DNA from: Candidatus Promineifilum breve
GTDB lineage: Bacteria > Chloroflexota > Anaerolineae > Promineifilales > Promineifilaceae
Assembly: GCF_900066015.1 (NCBI RefSeq)
Contig: NZ_LN890655.1
Location: 2,396,726-2,460,725, forward strand
Reading direction: 5' to 3'
Length of the DNA: 64,000 nucleotides
Of the stretch, positions 51,836 through 60,602 are shown piece after piece. Under the pieces are notes generated by a model. It made no database searches, was not told where the DNA came from, and worked only from the letters and a program-made list of their open reading frames with translations. Both the position numbers and the translations under genes were made by a program. How positions within the stretch are numbered: position 1 is the stretch's first letter; each line of letters begins with the position of its first letter.

Positions 51836-52519
51836 TCACCGTTCTAAAACAAAAACCCCCCGCGCCCCAGCCACAACCGCCTCGCTCGCCATCCCCAGGA
51901 ACAACCCATGCTCCACCACGCCCGGCTGGGCGCGGATGAGTTGGGCGATCTCGCCCGGATGGGGCAGCCCGGCGAAGTGGCAATCGAGGATGACGTTGCC
52001 CTCGTCGGTGATGAAGGGTTGCCCGTCGCGCTGCCGGACGACGACCCGCGCGCCGAGCGAGGCCAGATAATCAGCCGCCGGTCGCCGGGCGAAGGGCACA
52101 ACCTCCACCGGCACCGGCGCGCGCGTCCCCAGTTGCTCGACCCGCTTGCTGTCGTCGGCCATGATGATCAGCCGCCGGGCGGCCGCGGCCACGATCTTCT
52201 CGCGCAGCAGCGCCCCGCCCAGCCCCTTGATCAGATTCAATTGCGGATCGATCTCGTCCGCGCCGTCGATGGCGACGTCGATCGACGGATGGTCATCGAG
52301 CGTGCCCAGGGGGATGCCCGCCTGTCGCGCCTCGCGGGCCGTGGCCTCCGAGGTGGGGATGCCGATGATGCGCTGCAAACGCCCCTCGGCCAGCAGCGCG
52401 CCGAGGCGACGCACGGCATGGACGGCCGTGCTGCCCGTGCCCAGGCCCACGACCATGCCCGACTGGATCGCTTCGACGGCCCGTTCGGCCGCCTGCCGTT
52501 TCAACTCTTCGCTCGTCAT
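51836..52519 (-). CDS. rpiA: Ribose-5-phosphate isomerase A
   Basis: A 227-residue RpiA interconverting ribose-5-phosphate and ribulose-5-phosphate. MVVGLGTGSTAVHAV is the phosphate loop, IDVAIDGADEIDPQLNLIKG the active-site block (catalytic acid Asp-Gly-Ala-Asp-Glu), and GGGALLREKIVAA with the catalytic Glu-Lys. It overlaps the upstream debranching enzyme gene by four bases, so both are on one mRNA. Confidence 0.95.
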   Translation of the reverse strand: MTSEELKRQAAERAVEAIQSGMVVGLGTGSTAVHAVRRLGALLAEGRLQRIIGIPTSEATAREARQAGIPLGTLDDHPSIDVAIDGADEIDPQLNLIKGLGGALLREKIVAAAARRLIIMADDSKRVEQLGTRAPVPVEVVPFARRPAADYLASLGARVVVRQRDGQPFITDEGNVILDCHFAGLPHPGEIAQLIRAQPGVVEHGLFLGMASEAVVAGARGVFVLER

Positions 52520-54573
52520 GCTACCTCCCGCATTTCGGTCATTTGCCAGGCGCGCAATACTTCGGCCACGCCCCAGGCCTGGGCGATGCAGCCGCGCGGC
52601 GCGAACGGCGCGTCCCCCTCGAAGATCTCGCTGATACTGCCGATGCCGTCATCGGCTAGGTGGCGCAGCAGCGGCTCCAGATAGGCGCGGGCGGCGGCCA
52701 TGTCCTGATAGACGCGCAGATGGGCGCTGACGAAGGGGCCGATGAGCCAGCTCCAGACCGTGCCCTGATGGTACGCGCCGTCCCGCTTGCGCCGGTCGCC
52801 GCCGTAGTGGCCGATGTAGGCCTTGTCGTCGGGCGAGAGGGAGCGCAGGCCGTGGGCCGTCAGCAGGTGGCGGGCGCAGGTGTCCACCACCGAACGCTGC
52901 TGTTCCGGATCGAGCGGCGTGTGGGGCAGCGAGACGGCCAGCAATTGATTCGGCCGCAGGCTCAGGTCGTTGCCCTCCGGCCCATCGATCACGTCGTAGC
53001 AGTAGCCCATCTTTGCGTCCCAGAAGCGGGCAAAGCCGGCGCGGGCGCGGGCGGCCAGTGCGGCGTAGTCGGCCGACGGCTGGCCCAGGTGATCGGCGAA
53101 ATCCTGGGTGATGCGCAGCGCGTTGTACCACAGGGCATTGATCTCCACCGCCTTGCCGGTGCGCGGCGTGACCACCCACTCATCGACCTTGACGTCCATC
53201 CAGGTTAGCTGGATGCCTGCCTCCCCGGCATAGAGCAGCCCGTCGGCCTCATCCAGGTGGATGTTGTAGCGCGTGCCGCGGCGATGCCAGGCGATGATGT
53301 CGATCAGCACCGGGAACAGTTCGCGCAACAGTTCCACGTCGCCCGTGGCGGCCACGTATTCGCGCAGGGCCACGAAGTACCACAGGGTGGCATCGACCGT
53401 GTTGTATTCCGGCGTCTCGCCCGCGTCGGGGAAGCGGTTGGGCAACATGCCCTGATCGACGAACTGGGCATAGGTGCGCAGGATGCCCGCCGCCGCTTCC
53501 GGCCGCCCGGTGGCGAGGGTCAGGCCGGGCAGGGCGATCATCGTGTCGCGCCCCCAATCGCTGAACCAGTGGTAGCCGGCGATGATCGACTTGCCGCCGG
53601 GGTCGGCCGCCGTGGGGCGGCTGACGATGAACTGGTCGGCGGCCAGCACCAGTTGGCGCAGCGGCTGGGGCAATGGTTGCGGCTGCCCGGCGCGCGCCCG
53701 GCCGTTCGTGGCCGCCGGGCCGTGGAGCGTGCCGGCGCGATCGAGCAAGCCTTGCTCGTGGGCGCGGCGTTCGGCATAGGCGGCCTCGCTGTCCAGGCCG
53801 GCCGGTGGCTCGGTGGCGGCGACGACGACGAACGTTTCGCCCTGGCGCAGCGTGACTTGCAATTGGGCGGCGTAGATGTGATCCTCGCTCACGTCGCGCT
53901 GGCCGCGCAGCTCCTCGACCGACAGATAGAGGTCTTCGTACCAGTCGAATTGCGGCGTCAGCGTGGCCCGGTCGCTGTAGAGATAAAGCGGCGTGGCCTT
54001 GTCGAACAGTTGGATGCGCAGGCCACGGCCGCCGCTGATGGCCGTCTCGCTGACGTCCGGCTCCCACTCGTTCATGATCGTCGTGGCGTGGTAGTCGCGA
54101 TGGTTGACCAGGGCTTTGATCGACAGGCTCAGCGGGCCGGTGGCGCGGGTCAGGCGGTATTGAATGTAGGTCGTGTTGGCGCCGGGTTGCAGCCAGATGC
54201 GCTTCTCCAGTAGGGCGTTGCCCAGACCAAACGTCCACACCGGCGTCGTGCCCTCCAGGTGGAAGCGGTCGATGAAGCGGTGGCCGTTGCCCTCGATGGT
54301 GCCGTCTTCCCAGCGGTTGGTGAAGAGCGGGTAGAAGCGGCCGCTGTCGGGGTAGATGCCGTCGTATTCGGCCGTCTCATCCAGCTTGGTCAGCAGCAGC
54401 GTGCGGCCGAGCGGCGGCCGGAGCGCGGCCATCAGCAGGCTGTGGTAGCGGCGGGTCAGCATCCCGGCGATGGTGCCGGAGGCAAAGCCGCCGATGCCGT
54501 TGGTGACCAGCCACTCCCGTTTGGTCGCCACTGAGAGATCGCCGCACACTTCGCGGCCAAAGTCGAACATCAT
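52516..54573 (-). CDS. Glycogen debranching enzyme, amylo-alpha-1,6-glucosidase type
   Basis: A 685-residue protein with an N-terminal GDE_N domain (REWLVTNGIGGFASGTIAGM and RRYHSLLMAAL) and a C-terminal GH-type alpha/alpha barrel (AGYHWFSDWGRDTMIALPGL, with the conserved Asp-Trp-Gly-Arg-Asp). DGAYHQGTVWSWLIGPF and SEIFEGDAPFAPRGCIAQAW are the acid-rich catalytic blocks. This is the single-activity archaeal/bacterial type that removes alpha-1,6 branches. ATG 54573 has AGGAGT eight bases upstream. It is first in an operon with rpiA, linking glycogen breakdown to the pentose pathway. Confidence 0.92.
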   Translation of the reverse strand: MMFDFGREVCGDLSVATKREWLVTNGIGGFASGTIAGMLTRRYHSLLMAALRPPLGRTLLLTKLDETAEYDGIYPDSGRFYPLFTNRWEDGTIEGNGHRFIDRFHLEGTTPVWTFGLGNALLEKRIWLQPGANTTYIQYRLTRATGPLSLSIKALVNHRDYHATTIMNEWEPDVSETAISGGRGLRIQLFDKATPLYLYSDRATLTPQFDWYEDLYLSVEELRGQRDVSEDHIYAAQLQVTLRQGETFVVVAATEPPAGLDSEAAYAERRAHEQGLLDRAGTLHGPAATNGRARAGQPQPLPQPLRQLVLAADQFIVSRPTAADPGGKSIIAGYHWFSDWGRDTMIALPGLTLATGRPEAAAGILRTYAQFVDQGMLPNRFPDAGETPEYNTVDATLWYFVALREYVAATGDVELLRELFPVLIDIIAWHRRGTRYNIHLDEADGLLYAGEAGIQLTWMDVKVDEWVVTPRTGKAVEINALWYNALRITQDFADHLGQPSADYAALAARARAGFARFWDAKMGYCYDVIDGPEGNDLSLRPNQLLAVSLPHTPLDPEQQRSVVDTCARHLLTAHGLRSLSPDDKAYIGHYGGDRRKRDGAYHQGTVWSWLIGPFVSAHLRVYQDMAAARAYLEPLLRHLADDGIGSISEIFEGDAPFAPRGCIAQAWGVAEVLRAWQMTEMREVA

Positions 54574-55043
54574 GCGTGTTACTCCTGGAATGGGCGTGGT
54601 GGGTGGGGCTTGCCTCGTGCGCCATGTGACTTAACCGGGCCATACTATAGCGGCAAATGGGTTAGGCGCATAGTTCAAGCCTCGACGTTGCTATAGCACA
54701 GGCATATACTAGAGATACCTTCTGTATTATAGGTGCCTAACTGCTGTAAGGAATTTTCTGCGAAAGAAAGGGGAAGGGGGCGACACTTTGTCGCTCCCTT
54801 TTGCAGGTTCACAAAATAACGCGGTTTAGGTCTGTCACGGGTTGAAACCCGCCGCTGCCATACGAAACCGGCTGAAGCCGGTTGAAGAGAGCGCGCCTCT
54901 GTGGCAGTGCGTTTCAACGCACTTTGTGTACCAGCCGCGGGATTCATCCCGCGCTGCGTGCTGTTGAGCAATAAGAGGTCATCTTCTATCATGCACTGGT
55001 TGAATGAGTGGCGCGACAACATCGAGGGAAACCAGCCATTCTG
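54574..55043. other. Divergent intergenic region with a REP-like hairpin cluster
   Basis: 470 bases between the debranching enzyme and nth genes. It contains a GGCGACA-CTT-TGTCGCT hairpin with CCCTTTT tail (about 54776-54802) and the four-hairpin cluster described separately. No open frame with coding character was seen. Confidence 0.6.
54838..54953. repeat. Four REP-like hairpins, two in each orientation
   Basis: Perfect palindromes: CGGGT-TGAA-ACCCG (54838-54851), ACCGGC-TGAA-GCCGGT (54867-54882), AGTGCGT-TTCA-ACGCACT (54906-54923) and CGCGGGA-TTCA-TCCCGCG (54936-54953). The first two have loop TGAA and the last two its complement TTCA, so the cluster is a head-to-head pair of doublets. 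Confidence 0.85.
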
Positions 55044-55721
55044 ATGGAAGTCCAGACACCTCGAAACGAGTTGACCCCCACGCCGGAATACGTGGCCGAA
55101 CTGATCACGCGCCTGCGGGCGGCCTACCCCGACGCCCATTGCGCGCTGGATTACGAGACGCCCATCCAACTATTGGTGGCCGTCATCCTCTCGGCCCAAT
55201 GCACCGACGAGCGCGTCAATCTGACGACGCCGGGGCTGTTTGCCCGCTATCCCACCATCGAAGCCCTGGCCGCGGCCGATCCGGCGGAGATGGAAGCGCT
55301 GGTGCGGCCGACCGGCTTCTACCGCAACAAGGCACGCCACATCCGCGAGACGGCGGCGCGGCTGCTGGCCGTCTATGGCGGCGACGTGCCGCCGGAGATG
55401 GACGCGTTGTTGACGCTGCCCGGCGTGGCCCGCAAGACGGCCAACGTCGTGCGCGGCGAGATCTACGGCCTGGCCGACGGCGTGACGGTCGATACCCACG
55501 TCAAGCGGCTGGCCGGGCGGCTGGGCCTGACGCGCGAAACCGATCCGGTCAAGGTCGAGCGCGACCTGATCGCCCTCATCCCGCGCGAAAGCTGGATCGA
55601 GATCGCCCACCTGCTCATCTGGCACGGCCGTCGCGTCTGCGCCGCCCGCAAGCCCCACTGCGCCGCCTGCACCCTCAACGACCTCTGCCCGTCAGCCTTT
55701 GTCGTAAACAATCAGCCGTAG
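55044..55721 (+). CDS. nth: Endonuclease III
   Basis: A 225-residue DNA glycosylase/AP lyase for oxidised pyrimidines. The helix-hairpin-helix LTLPGVARKTANVV holds the catalytic Lys, VTVDTHVKRLAGRL the catalytic Asp, and CAARKPHCAACTLNDLC has the C-x6-C-x2-C-x5-C iron-sulfur cluster site. ATG 55044 gives the usual length; a GTG at 55008 would add 12 residues. Upstream lies the REP-like cluster. Confidence 0.95.
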   Translation: MEVQTPRNELTPTPEYVAELITRLRAAYPDAHCALDYETPIQLLVAVILSAQCTDERVNLTTPGLFARYPTIEALAAADPAEMEALVRPTGFYRNKARHIRETAARLLAVYGGDVPPEMDALLTLPGVARKTANVVRGEIYGLADGVTVDTHVKRLAGRLGLTRETDPVKVERDLIALIPRESWIEIAHLLIWHGRRVCAARKPHCAACTLNDLCPSAFVVNNQP

Positions 55722-55760
55722 GAAAGTAGGTCAGTGACAAGCGACAAGTCAGAACTGTTC

Positions 55761-55799
55761 CTAATTCGTAATTCGTAATTCCTAATTCCTAATTCCCCC
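55761..55799. repeat. Five 7-base units plus CCCC abutting a start codon
   Basis: CTAATTC, GTAATTC, GTAATTC, CTAATTC, CTAATTC and CCCC run without interruption into the ATG at 55800. Confidence 0.92.
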
Positions 55800-56960
55800 A
55801 TGCCTTATTTCAACTACGAGATCACCGCCCACCCGACGGACACGGCCGGCTATTGGGCGCGGCGCGACTTTGTGCGGGCGTGGTGGTCAATTGCCCGTGA
55901 TGACGACCGCTGGACGCCGCCGGAGTACGACCAACTGCGGCGCGAACTGAACCCGCGCCACAACGACCACCTGGCCCGGCTGGCGGCGACGCTGATCTAC
56001 GTGGCGGCGTTGCAGCGCACCGGCGTGCGCCGCTCGCGCACCGACCAGCAGGAGATTCCCCTGACCAGCGTCCTGGAGCGCCCCCTGGCCGCGGCCGTGG
56101 CCGTGGTTGACCCCCGCCGCAAGGGGACGACGGCCCATCTAGCCCTGCCCCATTTCAGCAGCGACGCCGGCGCTTTCGACAGGCTCTACTACTACCTGGT
56201 CGAGCAGCTATCCGCCCAACGCTATCACCGCTTCGTCGCCCCCGTCGGCCTGTCGCCCCATCTCGGCTCCGGGCTGCTGGTGGATAGCTGGGGCGACTGG
56301 CCGCCGCTGCACACGCCGGGCAACCCACCCTACGCCCCGGAGCTATTGGGGCGCAAGCTGCGGCCGTTCCAGACCGGCCGGCTGTATCAAGCCCCGGTGT
56401 CGCCGCCGGACGACGAACCGTCCGGCCCGGCGCGCGTCGGCCCGTTTGATCCATCGCGCCTGACGGCCGACCTGCTGCCGCTGCTCATCGCCGCCACGGC
56501 CAACCCGGTCGCCGCCTTCCCGCCGCCCGACGCGCTGGAGGCCGCTTTCATGCTGCGCCACTTGCCGCCGGGAACCAGCGGCTGGCTGGCCGAGATCGAC
56601 GGCGCGCCGGTGGGTTTCGTGTTGCTCGGCCCCGACACGGCCGGGCAGTTGCGGGCGGCGCGGGGCGGGCGGTCGCTGTGGGGGCGGGCCTATTTGCGAG
56701 GGATGGCCCGGTTGCCCGGTTGGCGGCGGGTCACGAGCGGGCGGTTGTTCTTCGGCGCGGTGGTCGCCGAGCGGCGCGGGCAGGGCATCGGCCGGCAGCT
56801 CTGGGGCCAGGCCCTGCGCGCCGCCCATGAGAGCGGTTGGGCCACGCTCAGCATCGGCCCCATCTGGGCGTCGGGCCAACCGTCGCCGGCGGCCGGCTTT
56901 TTGGAGCGCCGCGCGGCCGTTGCCCGGCAGACGTATCAACTCTACGAAGCGTCTTTTTAG
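55800..56960 (+). CDS. GNAT-family acetyltransferase-like protein
   Basis: A 386-residue protein. The C-terminal ~130 residues are a GNAT domain: GWLAEIDGAPVGFVLLGPD, then GAVVAERRGQGIGRQLWGQA (acetyl-CoA loop Arg-Arg-Gly-Gln-Gly-Ile-Gly) and GWATLSIGPIWASG. The N-terminal ~200 residues may be a second, diverged GNAT-like half (AVVDPRRKGTTAHLALPHFS). The acceptor is unknown. No ribosome-binding site precedes the ATG because a heptamer array abuts it. Confidence 0.8.
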   Translation: MPYFNYEITAHPTDTAGYWARRDFVRAWWSIARDDDRWTPPEYDQLRRELNPRHNDHLARLAATLIYVAALQRTGVRRSRTDQQEIPLTSVLERPLAAAVAVVDPRRKGTTAHLALPHFSSDAGAFDRLYYYLVEQLSAQRYHRFVAPVGLSPHLGSGLLVDSWGDWPPLHTPGNPPYAPELLGRKLRPFQTGRLYQAPVSPPDDEPSGPARVGPFDPSRLTADLLPLLIAATANPVAAFPPPDALEAAFMLRHLPPGTSGWLAEIDGAPVGFVLLGPDTAGQLRAARGGRSLWGRAYLRGMARLPGWRRVTSGRLFFGAVVAERRGQGIGRQLWGQALRAAHESGWATLSIGPIWASGQPSPAAGFLERRAAVARQTYQLYEASF

Positions 56961-56971
56961 CCGCCAACCAC

Positions 56972-57000
56972 TTGACGGGCCGCCCTCCAGGGTGTATGAT
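56972..57000 (+). promoter_or_regulatory. Promoter TTGACG - 17 bp - TATGAT before the GntR gene
   Basis: The -35 is at 56972-56977 and -10 at 56995-57000. Transcription would begin near 57007, leaving a leader of about 117 nt. Confidence 0.7.
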
Positions 57001-57007
57001 GTAATTA

Positions 57008-57015
57008 GTTATAAC
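57008..57015. promoter_or_regulatory. Palindrome GTTATAAC at the transcription start of the GntR gene
   Basis: An 8-base perfect palindrome at the expected start site of the promoter at 56972-57000. GntR/HutC proteins often bind GT-n-TA-n-AC-like sites, so autoregulation is possible. Confidence 0.35.
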
Positions 57016-57123
57016 AAATCCGCCTGGGTGGGCGCGCCATGCTCCGCCCGACAAACCCCCGCGGGAGCCGCCGGCCAACCTTCGTTTCAACTCTCCATAC
57101 ACCAGCCCAGGAGGGAGCGCCGT

Positions 57124-57855
57124 ATGAACGCCATCGTCCAGGATAGCCAGGTTTCTTATTATAAGCAGCTTTACACCATTTTACGGCGCAACATCGCCCA
57201 CGGCGTGTGGAAGCCGGGCGACCGTCTGCCGTCGGAGGCGGAACTGATCGAGACCTATGGCGTCAGCCGCATCACCGTGCGCCAGGCGTTCGACCTGCTG
57301 GTGCATGAAGGCCTGGTCTATCGCCGGCGGGGCAGCGGCACGTTTGTCACCATCCCCACCATCCAGCACGGTCTAAACCGCATCACCAGCTTCACCGAAG
57401 ACATGCAACGGCGCGGCTTGCACCCGGAGACGGAAGTGCTCTTCGCCGGATTGCGACCGGCCACGCCGGAAATGGCCGAGACGCTCAACATTTTGCCGGG
57501 CGCGGAATTGGCCGTTTTCGAGCGGTTGCGGTTGGCCGACCACGAACCGATGAGCCTGGAAATCTCCCATCTGGTCCACCAGCTGTGCCCCGGCGTGCTG
57601 GCCGGCGACTATGGCCGGACGCCGCTGTACGAGGCGCTCCAGGACAACTATGGCATTCGCCTGACCCGCGCCCACCAATCGATCCGGGCCATCGCCGCCG
57701 ATAAGGCACTGGCCGGGCGGCTGCGCGTTCCCCACGGCACGCCGCTCTTTTCCATTGAGCGGGTGTCGTACCAACAGTTGGGCACGCCGGTGGAGTTTTT
57801 GCAGCTCTATCATCGCGGCGATCGTTACGTGCTGTATAATGAATTGCGTAACTGA
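57124..57855 (+). CDS. GntR-family transcriptional regulator, HutC subfamily
   Basis: A 243-residue regulator. The winged helix-turn-helix is YYKQLYTILRRNIAHGVWKP through DRLPSEAELIETYGVSRITV, with the HutC-type hinge RRRGSGTFVT. The C-terminal UTRA domain binds a small ligand (sugar phosphate, amino acid or similar). AGGAGGGAG lies about ten bases before ATG 57124; a frame extending upstream into the acetyltransferase gene is an artefact. Likely targets are itself and possibly the cupin gene downstream. Confidence 0.93.
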   Translation: MNAIVQDSQVSYYKQLYTILRRNIAHGVWKPGDRLPSEAELIETYGVSRITVRQAFDLLVHEGLVYRRRGSGTFVTIPTIQHGLNRITSFTEDMQRRGLHPETEVLFAGLRPATPEMAETLNILPGAELAVFERLRLADHEPMSLEISHLVHQLCPGVLAGDYGRTPLYEALQDNYGIRLTRAHQSIRAIAADKALAGRLRVPHGTPLFSIERVSYQQLGTPVEFLQLYHRGDRYVLYNELRN

Positions 57856-57981
57856 CAGGCGGACCGGACAGAAACTTTGACCCTAGTCGTCTGCGGTGGA
57901 ACGGCGTCGTGGCCGCGGCAGCCATAGCCGCAAGCCGGGCGAGGTCTTCTTCCACTCATATAACACAAAGGAGACAACGAT

Positions 57982-58341
57982 ATGCGCTCGACCAACCTGC
58001 TGGAGAATCTGACCTTCCACGATGACCACCCCTTTGCCCAACCGTTGTACGTCGATGAGGACGGCCGGGTGATTCGCTTCATGCTGCGGCCCGGACAAAG
58101 CATCACTGACCACAACGTGCCCAGTTCGCCGTTCTACGTGGTCATCCTCAAGGGTCACGGGGTTTTTGCCGGCGCGGATGGCGTTGAGCACACGTTTGGC
58201 CCGAATACGGTGCTGCTCTTCGACAAAGGCGAAACCCACGCCGTACGTGCGCTGGACGAAGAACTAATCTTCATTGGCTTCCTCCACGGCGTGGAGGGCA
58301 CGCGACCGGGCAAAGTCGGCGGCGCGCTGGCTCATTCGTAG
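57982..58341 (+). CDS. Cupin-domain protein
   Basis: A 119-residue single cupin barrel. Motif 1 is diverged: FMLRPGQSITDHNVPSSPFYVV keeps one His. Motif 2 is FGPNTVLLFDKGETHAVRAL with His. Metal binding is therefore possible but weakened. AAAGGAGA lies seven bases before the ATG. It follows the GntR gene by 126 bases, and its product could be a small-molecule sensor or isomerase. Confidence 0.85.
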   Translation: MRSTNLLENLTFHDDHPFAQPLYVDEDGRVIRFMLRPGQSITDHNVPSSPFYVVILKGHGVFAGADGVEHTFGPNTVLLFDKGETHAVRALDEELIFIGFLHGVEGTRPGKVGGALAHS

Positions 58342-58462
58342 ACGCTCCGAAGTCGCATACCGCCGTCTTATACTCGGGGGCGGGGCTATTGCAAGAATCG
58401 GCTTGCGGCGGTCGGGCGCGTGGTGCAGGTCGTCATCCCGCCGCACGATCACCACAATTCTG

Positions 58463-58492
58463 TTGCATACTCGCCTAAATTTCTGCTACAAT
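58463..58492 (+). promoter_or_regulatory. Promoter TTGCAT - 18 bp - TACAAT
   Basis: The -35 is at 58463-58468 and -10 at 58487-58492, about 75 bases before the TA operon at 58571. A second possible -10 (TACAAT) lies at 58511-58516. Confidence 0.55.
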
Positions 58493-58570
58493 ACGGATAA
58501 CAATTCAGTCTACAATGATGTAGATGATTTTGGGAGTTCTGACTATTGAGGCCATCTTAATGGTGACGAA

Positions 58571-58822
58571 ATGACTGCAACCACAACAATTCGCGTCTCA
58601 CGACGAACACGGGAAATCATCCAGGAACTATCGCACGATTCCGGAGTGCCCATGCAAATTATCGTGGAAGAAGCAATCGAAGCCTATCAAGGACAGCGGT
58701 TGTTAGAAGCTACAAATGCCGCGTATGCTGCATTGCAGAACGATCCCCAAGCGTGGCTGGAACTACTAGAGGAAAGGGCTGAATGGGACGTGACACTCGC
58801 CGATGGGCTGGAGGGTTTGTAA
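58571..58822 (+). CDS. Ribbon-helix-helix antitoxin of a MazEF-like pair
   Basis: An 83-residue protein: TTTIRVSRRTREIIQELSHDS is a short beta strand plus helix, followed by GVPMQIIVEEAIEAYQ, the pattern of ribbon-helix-helix antitoxins. The C-terminal half is acidic. The toxin ATG follows the stop at once, and GGAGG at its 3' end serves the toxin gene. Confidence 0.82.
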   Translation: MTATTTIRVSRRTREIIQELSHDSGVPMQIIVEEAIEAYQGQRLLEATNAAYAALQNDPQAWLELLEERAEWDVTLADGLEGL

Positions 58823-59167
58823 ATGGCCTCGCCAAACCGTGGAGAAATATGGTTGGCCGATCTCGATCCCACGCGGGGCCATGAGCAGGCCGGCAGGCGT
58901 CCCGTGCTTGTTATTTCAACCAATACCTTTAATCATGGCCCGGCAAAATTACTGTTCGTTCTCCCATTAACGAGAACAAACCGGGGTATCCCCATCCATG
59001 TTGCCATTCGCCCGCCAGAGGGCGGCGTTTCAGCTCCCAGCTTTATCCTGTGTGATAGCCTACGTTCAATCGACAAGGATCGCCTTGTCTCTCAGGCTTG
59101 GGGTAAAGTCTCAACTGCGACAATGAAACGCGTTGAAGCCAACTTACGATTGCTGATGGAACTTTAG
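58823..59167 (+). CDS. MazF/PemK-type toxin
   Basis: A 114-residue MazF-like mRNA interferase: NRGEIWLADLDPTRGHEQAG, RRPVLVISTNTFN, LPLTRTNRGIPIHVAI and ILCDSLRSIDKDRL. All conserved blocks are present. It is only a distant paralogue of the toxin at 6841. Confidence 0.93.
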   Translation: MASPNRGEIWLADLDPTRGHEQAGRRPVLVISTNTFNHGPAKLLFVLPLTRTNRGIPIHVAIRPPEGGVSAPSFILCDSLRSIDKDRLVSQAWGKVSTATMKRVEANLRLLMEL

Positions 59168-59199
59168 GGCGCTAAGGCACTTCGACCACAACACCAGGA

Positions 59200-60435
59200 T
59201 TACTTTCGCCAGACTGACACAACCTCCACTCCAAACCCCTGCGGCGCCAAATCCACCGCCTGTATCCCCACCGCCCGATACCCCATCTTCCCCAACCGCT
59301 TGGCATCCTTAGCCAGCGCCCCCACTTCGCCCACGACGACGATGCGCCGCCGGGGCCGCAGCCGCTCCAGCAGTCGCCACGCCGCCGGGGACAGGCCGTC
59401 CTCCGACCGCTGGATGCCCGGCCGCAATACGACCACGTCCGGCTCGGCGTCTAATCCCGGGAAGATGTCGTCCTCCGTCCCCTGGTAGATCGATACGTTG
59501 TCGAACGCATCCAGGTTCTCGGCCGCGTCGGCCACGGCGTCGGGGTTCGGCTCCACGGCGATGATCGCCGCCGCTCGCCCGGCCAGCGCCGCCGTCAGCC
59601 AGCCCGCGCCGCCGGGGCTTTCCAGCACCGAGTCACCCGGCGCGATCTCGGCCAGCGACAGAATGGTCTCGGCCAGCATTTCGGCCGCCGCCGGATAGGG
59701 CGGAAAGGGCACGCCGGGCGAGAAGCGAAACTCGCGCCCGCCGATGGTCTGCACCAGATAGGGATCGCCGATGAGCGACGCCGCCGTGCGGTCGGGCAGG
59801 ACGATGGCCACCGACACCGGGAAATCGACGGCCAACTCCGGCGGCTCCACGTCCTCCACCTCCAGCGCGGCCAATAGCTCCTCGTCGTCGCCCAGGCGCA
59901 GCGTCAGGCGGCGCAGGCCGGGCAATTCCACGTCCAGGTCGGGCAGGGCGACCTGCAACGACGGGTGCAGGATGGGGCACTCCACGACGCGAAAGATGCG
60001 CCGCTCCACCGGCGACCAGTAGCCCAGCCCGCCCTCTTCGGCCGGGTAGAGAGCCGTCTCGGTGCGGTAGTCGTAAGGCTCCGGCGCGGCGATGATCGGC
60101 CGCAATGGCGGATTCGTCAGGCCGCCGACACGGGTCAACTGGTCGCGCACGGCGGCTTCCTTGGCCCGCAGTTGGGCGGCGTAAGCCATGTGCTGGAGGT
60201 GGCAGTTGCCGCAAATGCCGAAGTGACGACAGCGCGGTGTCACGCGGTCAGGCGAGGGCTTGATCACCTCCAGCAGTTCCGCGCGGGCAAAGCCGCGCCG
60301 GTCGTCGGGGACGCGGGCGCGCACCGTCTCGCCGGGGATGGCGAAGGGGACGAAGATGGCTCGCCCGCCGCGGTCGCGCCCCAGGGCCAGCCCGCCGTGG
60401 GCCATGTCGGTCAGGGTCAGGGTCAGATCAGACAT
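59200..60435 (-). CDS. RumA/TrmA-type RNA methyltransferase homologue lacking the catalytic cysteine
   Basis: A 411-residue protein with an N-terminal TRAM domain (1-60), an Fe-S cluster site CRHFGICGNC (69-78) completed by VVECPILHP, and a Rossmann methyltransferase domain. Normal family members end with an SCNP-type motif whose Cys attacks uracil. Here the equivalent segment reads RIVVVGEVGALAKDA with no cysteine. The SAM loop is also altered (VLESPGGAGWLTAALAG), and the DPPR motif has become LRPGIQRSEDG. It is probably not an active m5U methyltransferase and may be an RNA-binding or Fe-S protein. GATAAT lies nine bases before the ATG. Confidence 0.85.
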   Translation of the reverse strand: MSDLTLTLTDMAHGGLALGRDRGGRAIFVPFAIPGETVRARVPDDRRGFARAELLEVIKPSPDRVTPRCRHFGICGNCHLQHMAYAAQLRAKEAAVRDQLTRVGGLTNPPLRPIIAAPEPYDYRTETALYPAEEGGLGYWSPVERRIFRVVECPILHPSLQVALPDLDVELPGLRRLTLRLGDDEELLAALEVEDVEPPELAVDFPVSVAIVLPDRTAASLIGDPYLVQTIGGREFRFSPGVPFPPYPAAAEMLAETILSLAEIAPGDSVLESPGGAGWLTAALAGRAAAIIAVEPNPDAVADAAENLDAFDNVSIYQGTEDDIFPGLDAEPDVVVLRPGIQRSEDGLSPAAWRLLERLRPRRRIVVVGEVGALAKDAKRLGKMGYRAVGIQAVDLAPQGFGVEVVSVWRK

Positions 60436-60449
60436 AAGAAGGGTATTAT

Positions 60450-60590
60450 CCGCAGAATACGCAGATTGAGCAGATATAACGCTAAGGTGCTAGGGTGGCG
60501 GGTGGCGAGTGGCGAGTGGCGGGTGGCGAGTGGCAAACCCGTGTGAACTTGTCACTCGCTACTCGCCACCCGCCACTCTTTACGCCTTTG
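60450..60590. repeat. Nested inverted repeats with GTGGCGA heptamers
   Basis: CGCAGAATA/CGCAGATTG units (60450-60475) are followed by GTGGCGG/GTGGCGA heptamers (60495-60535), which face GTCACTC/GCTACTC/GCCACCC units (60550-60577). It lies between the methyltransferase-like gene and cofE. Confidence 0.87.
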
Positions 60591-60602
60591 CGTTGAAATG
60601 TG

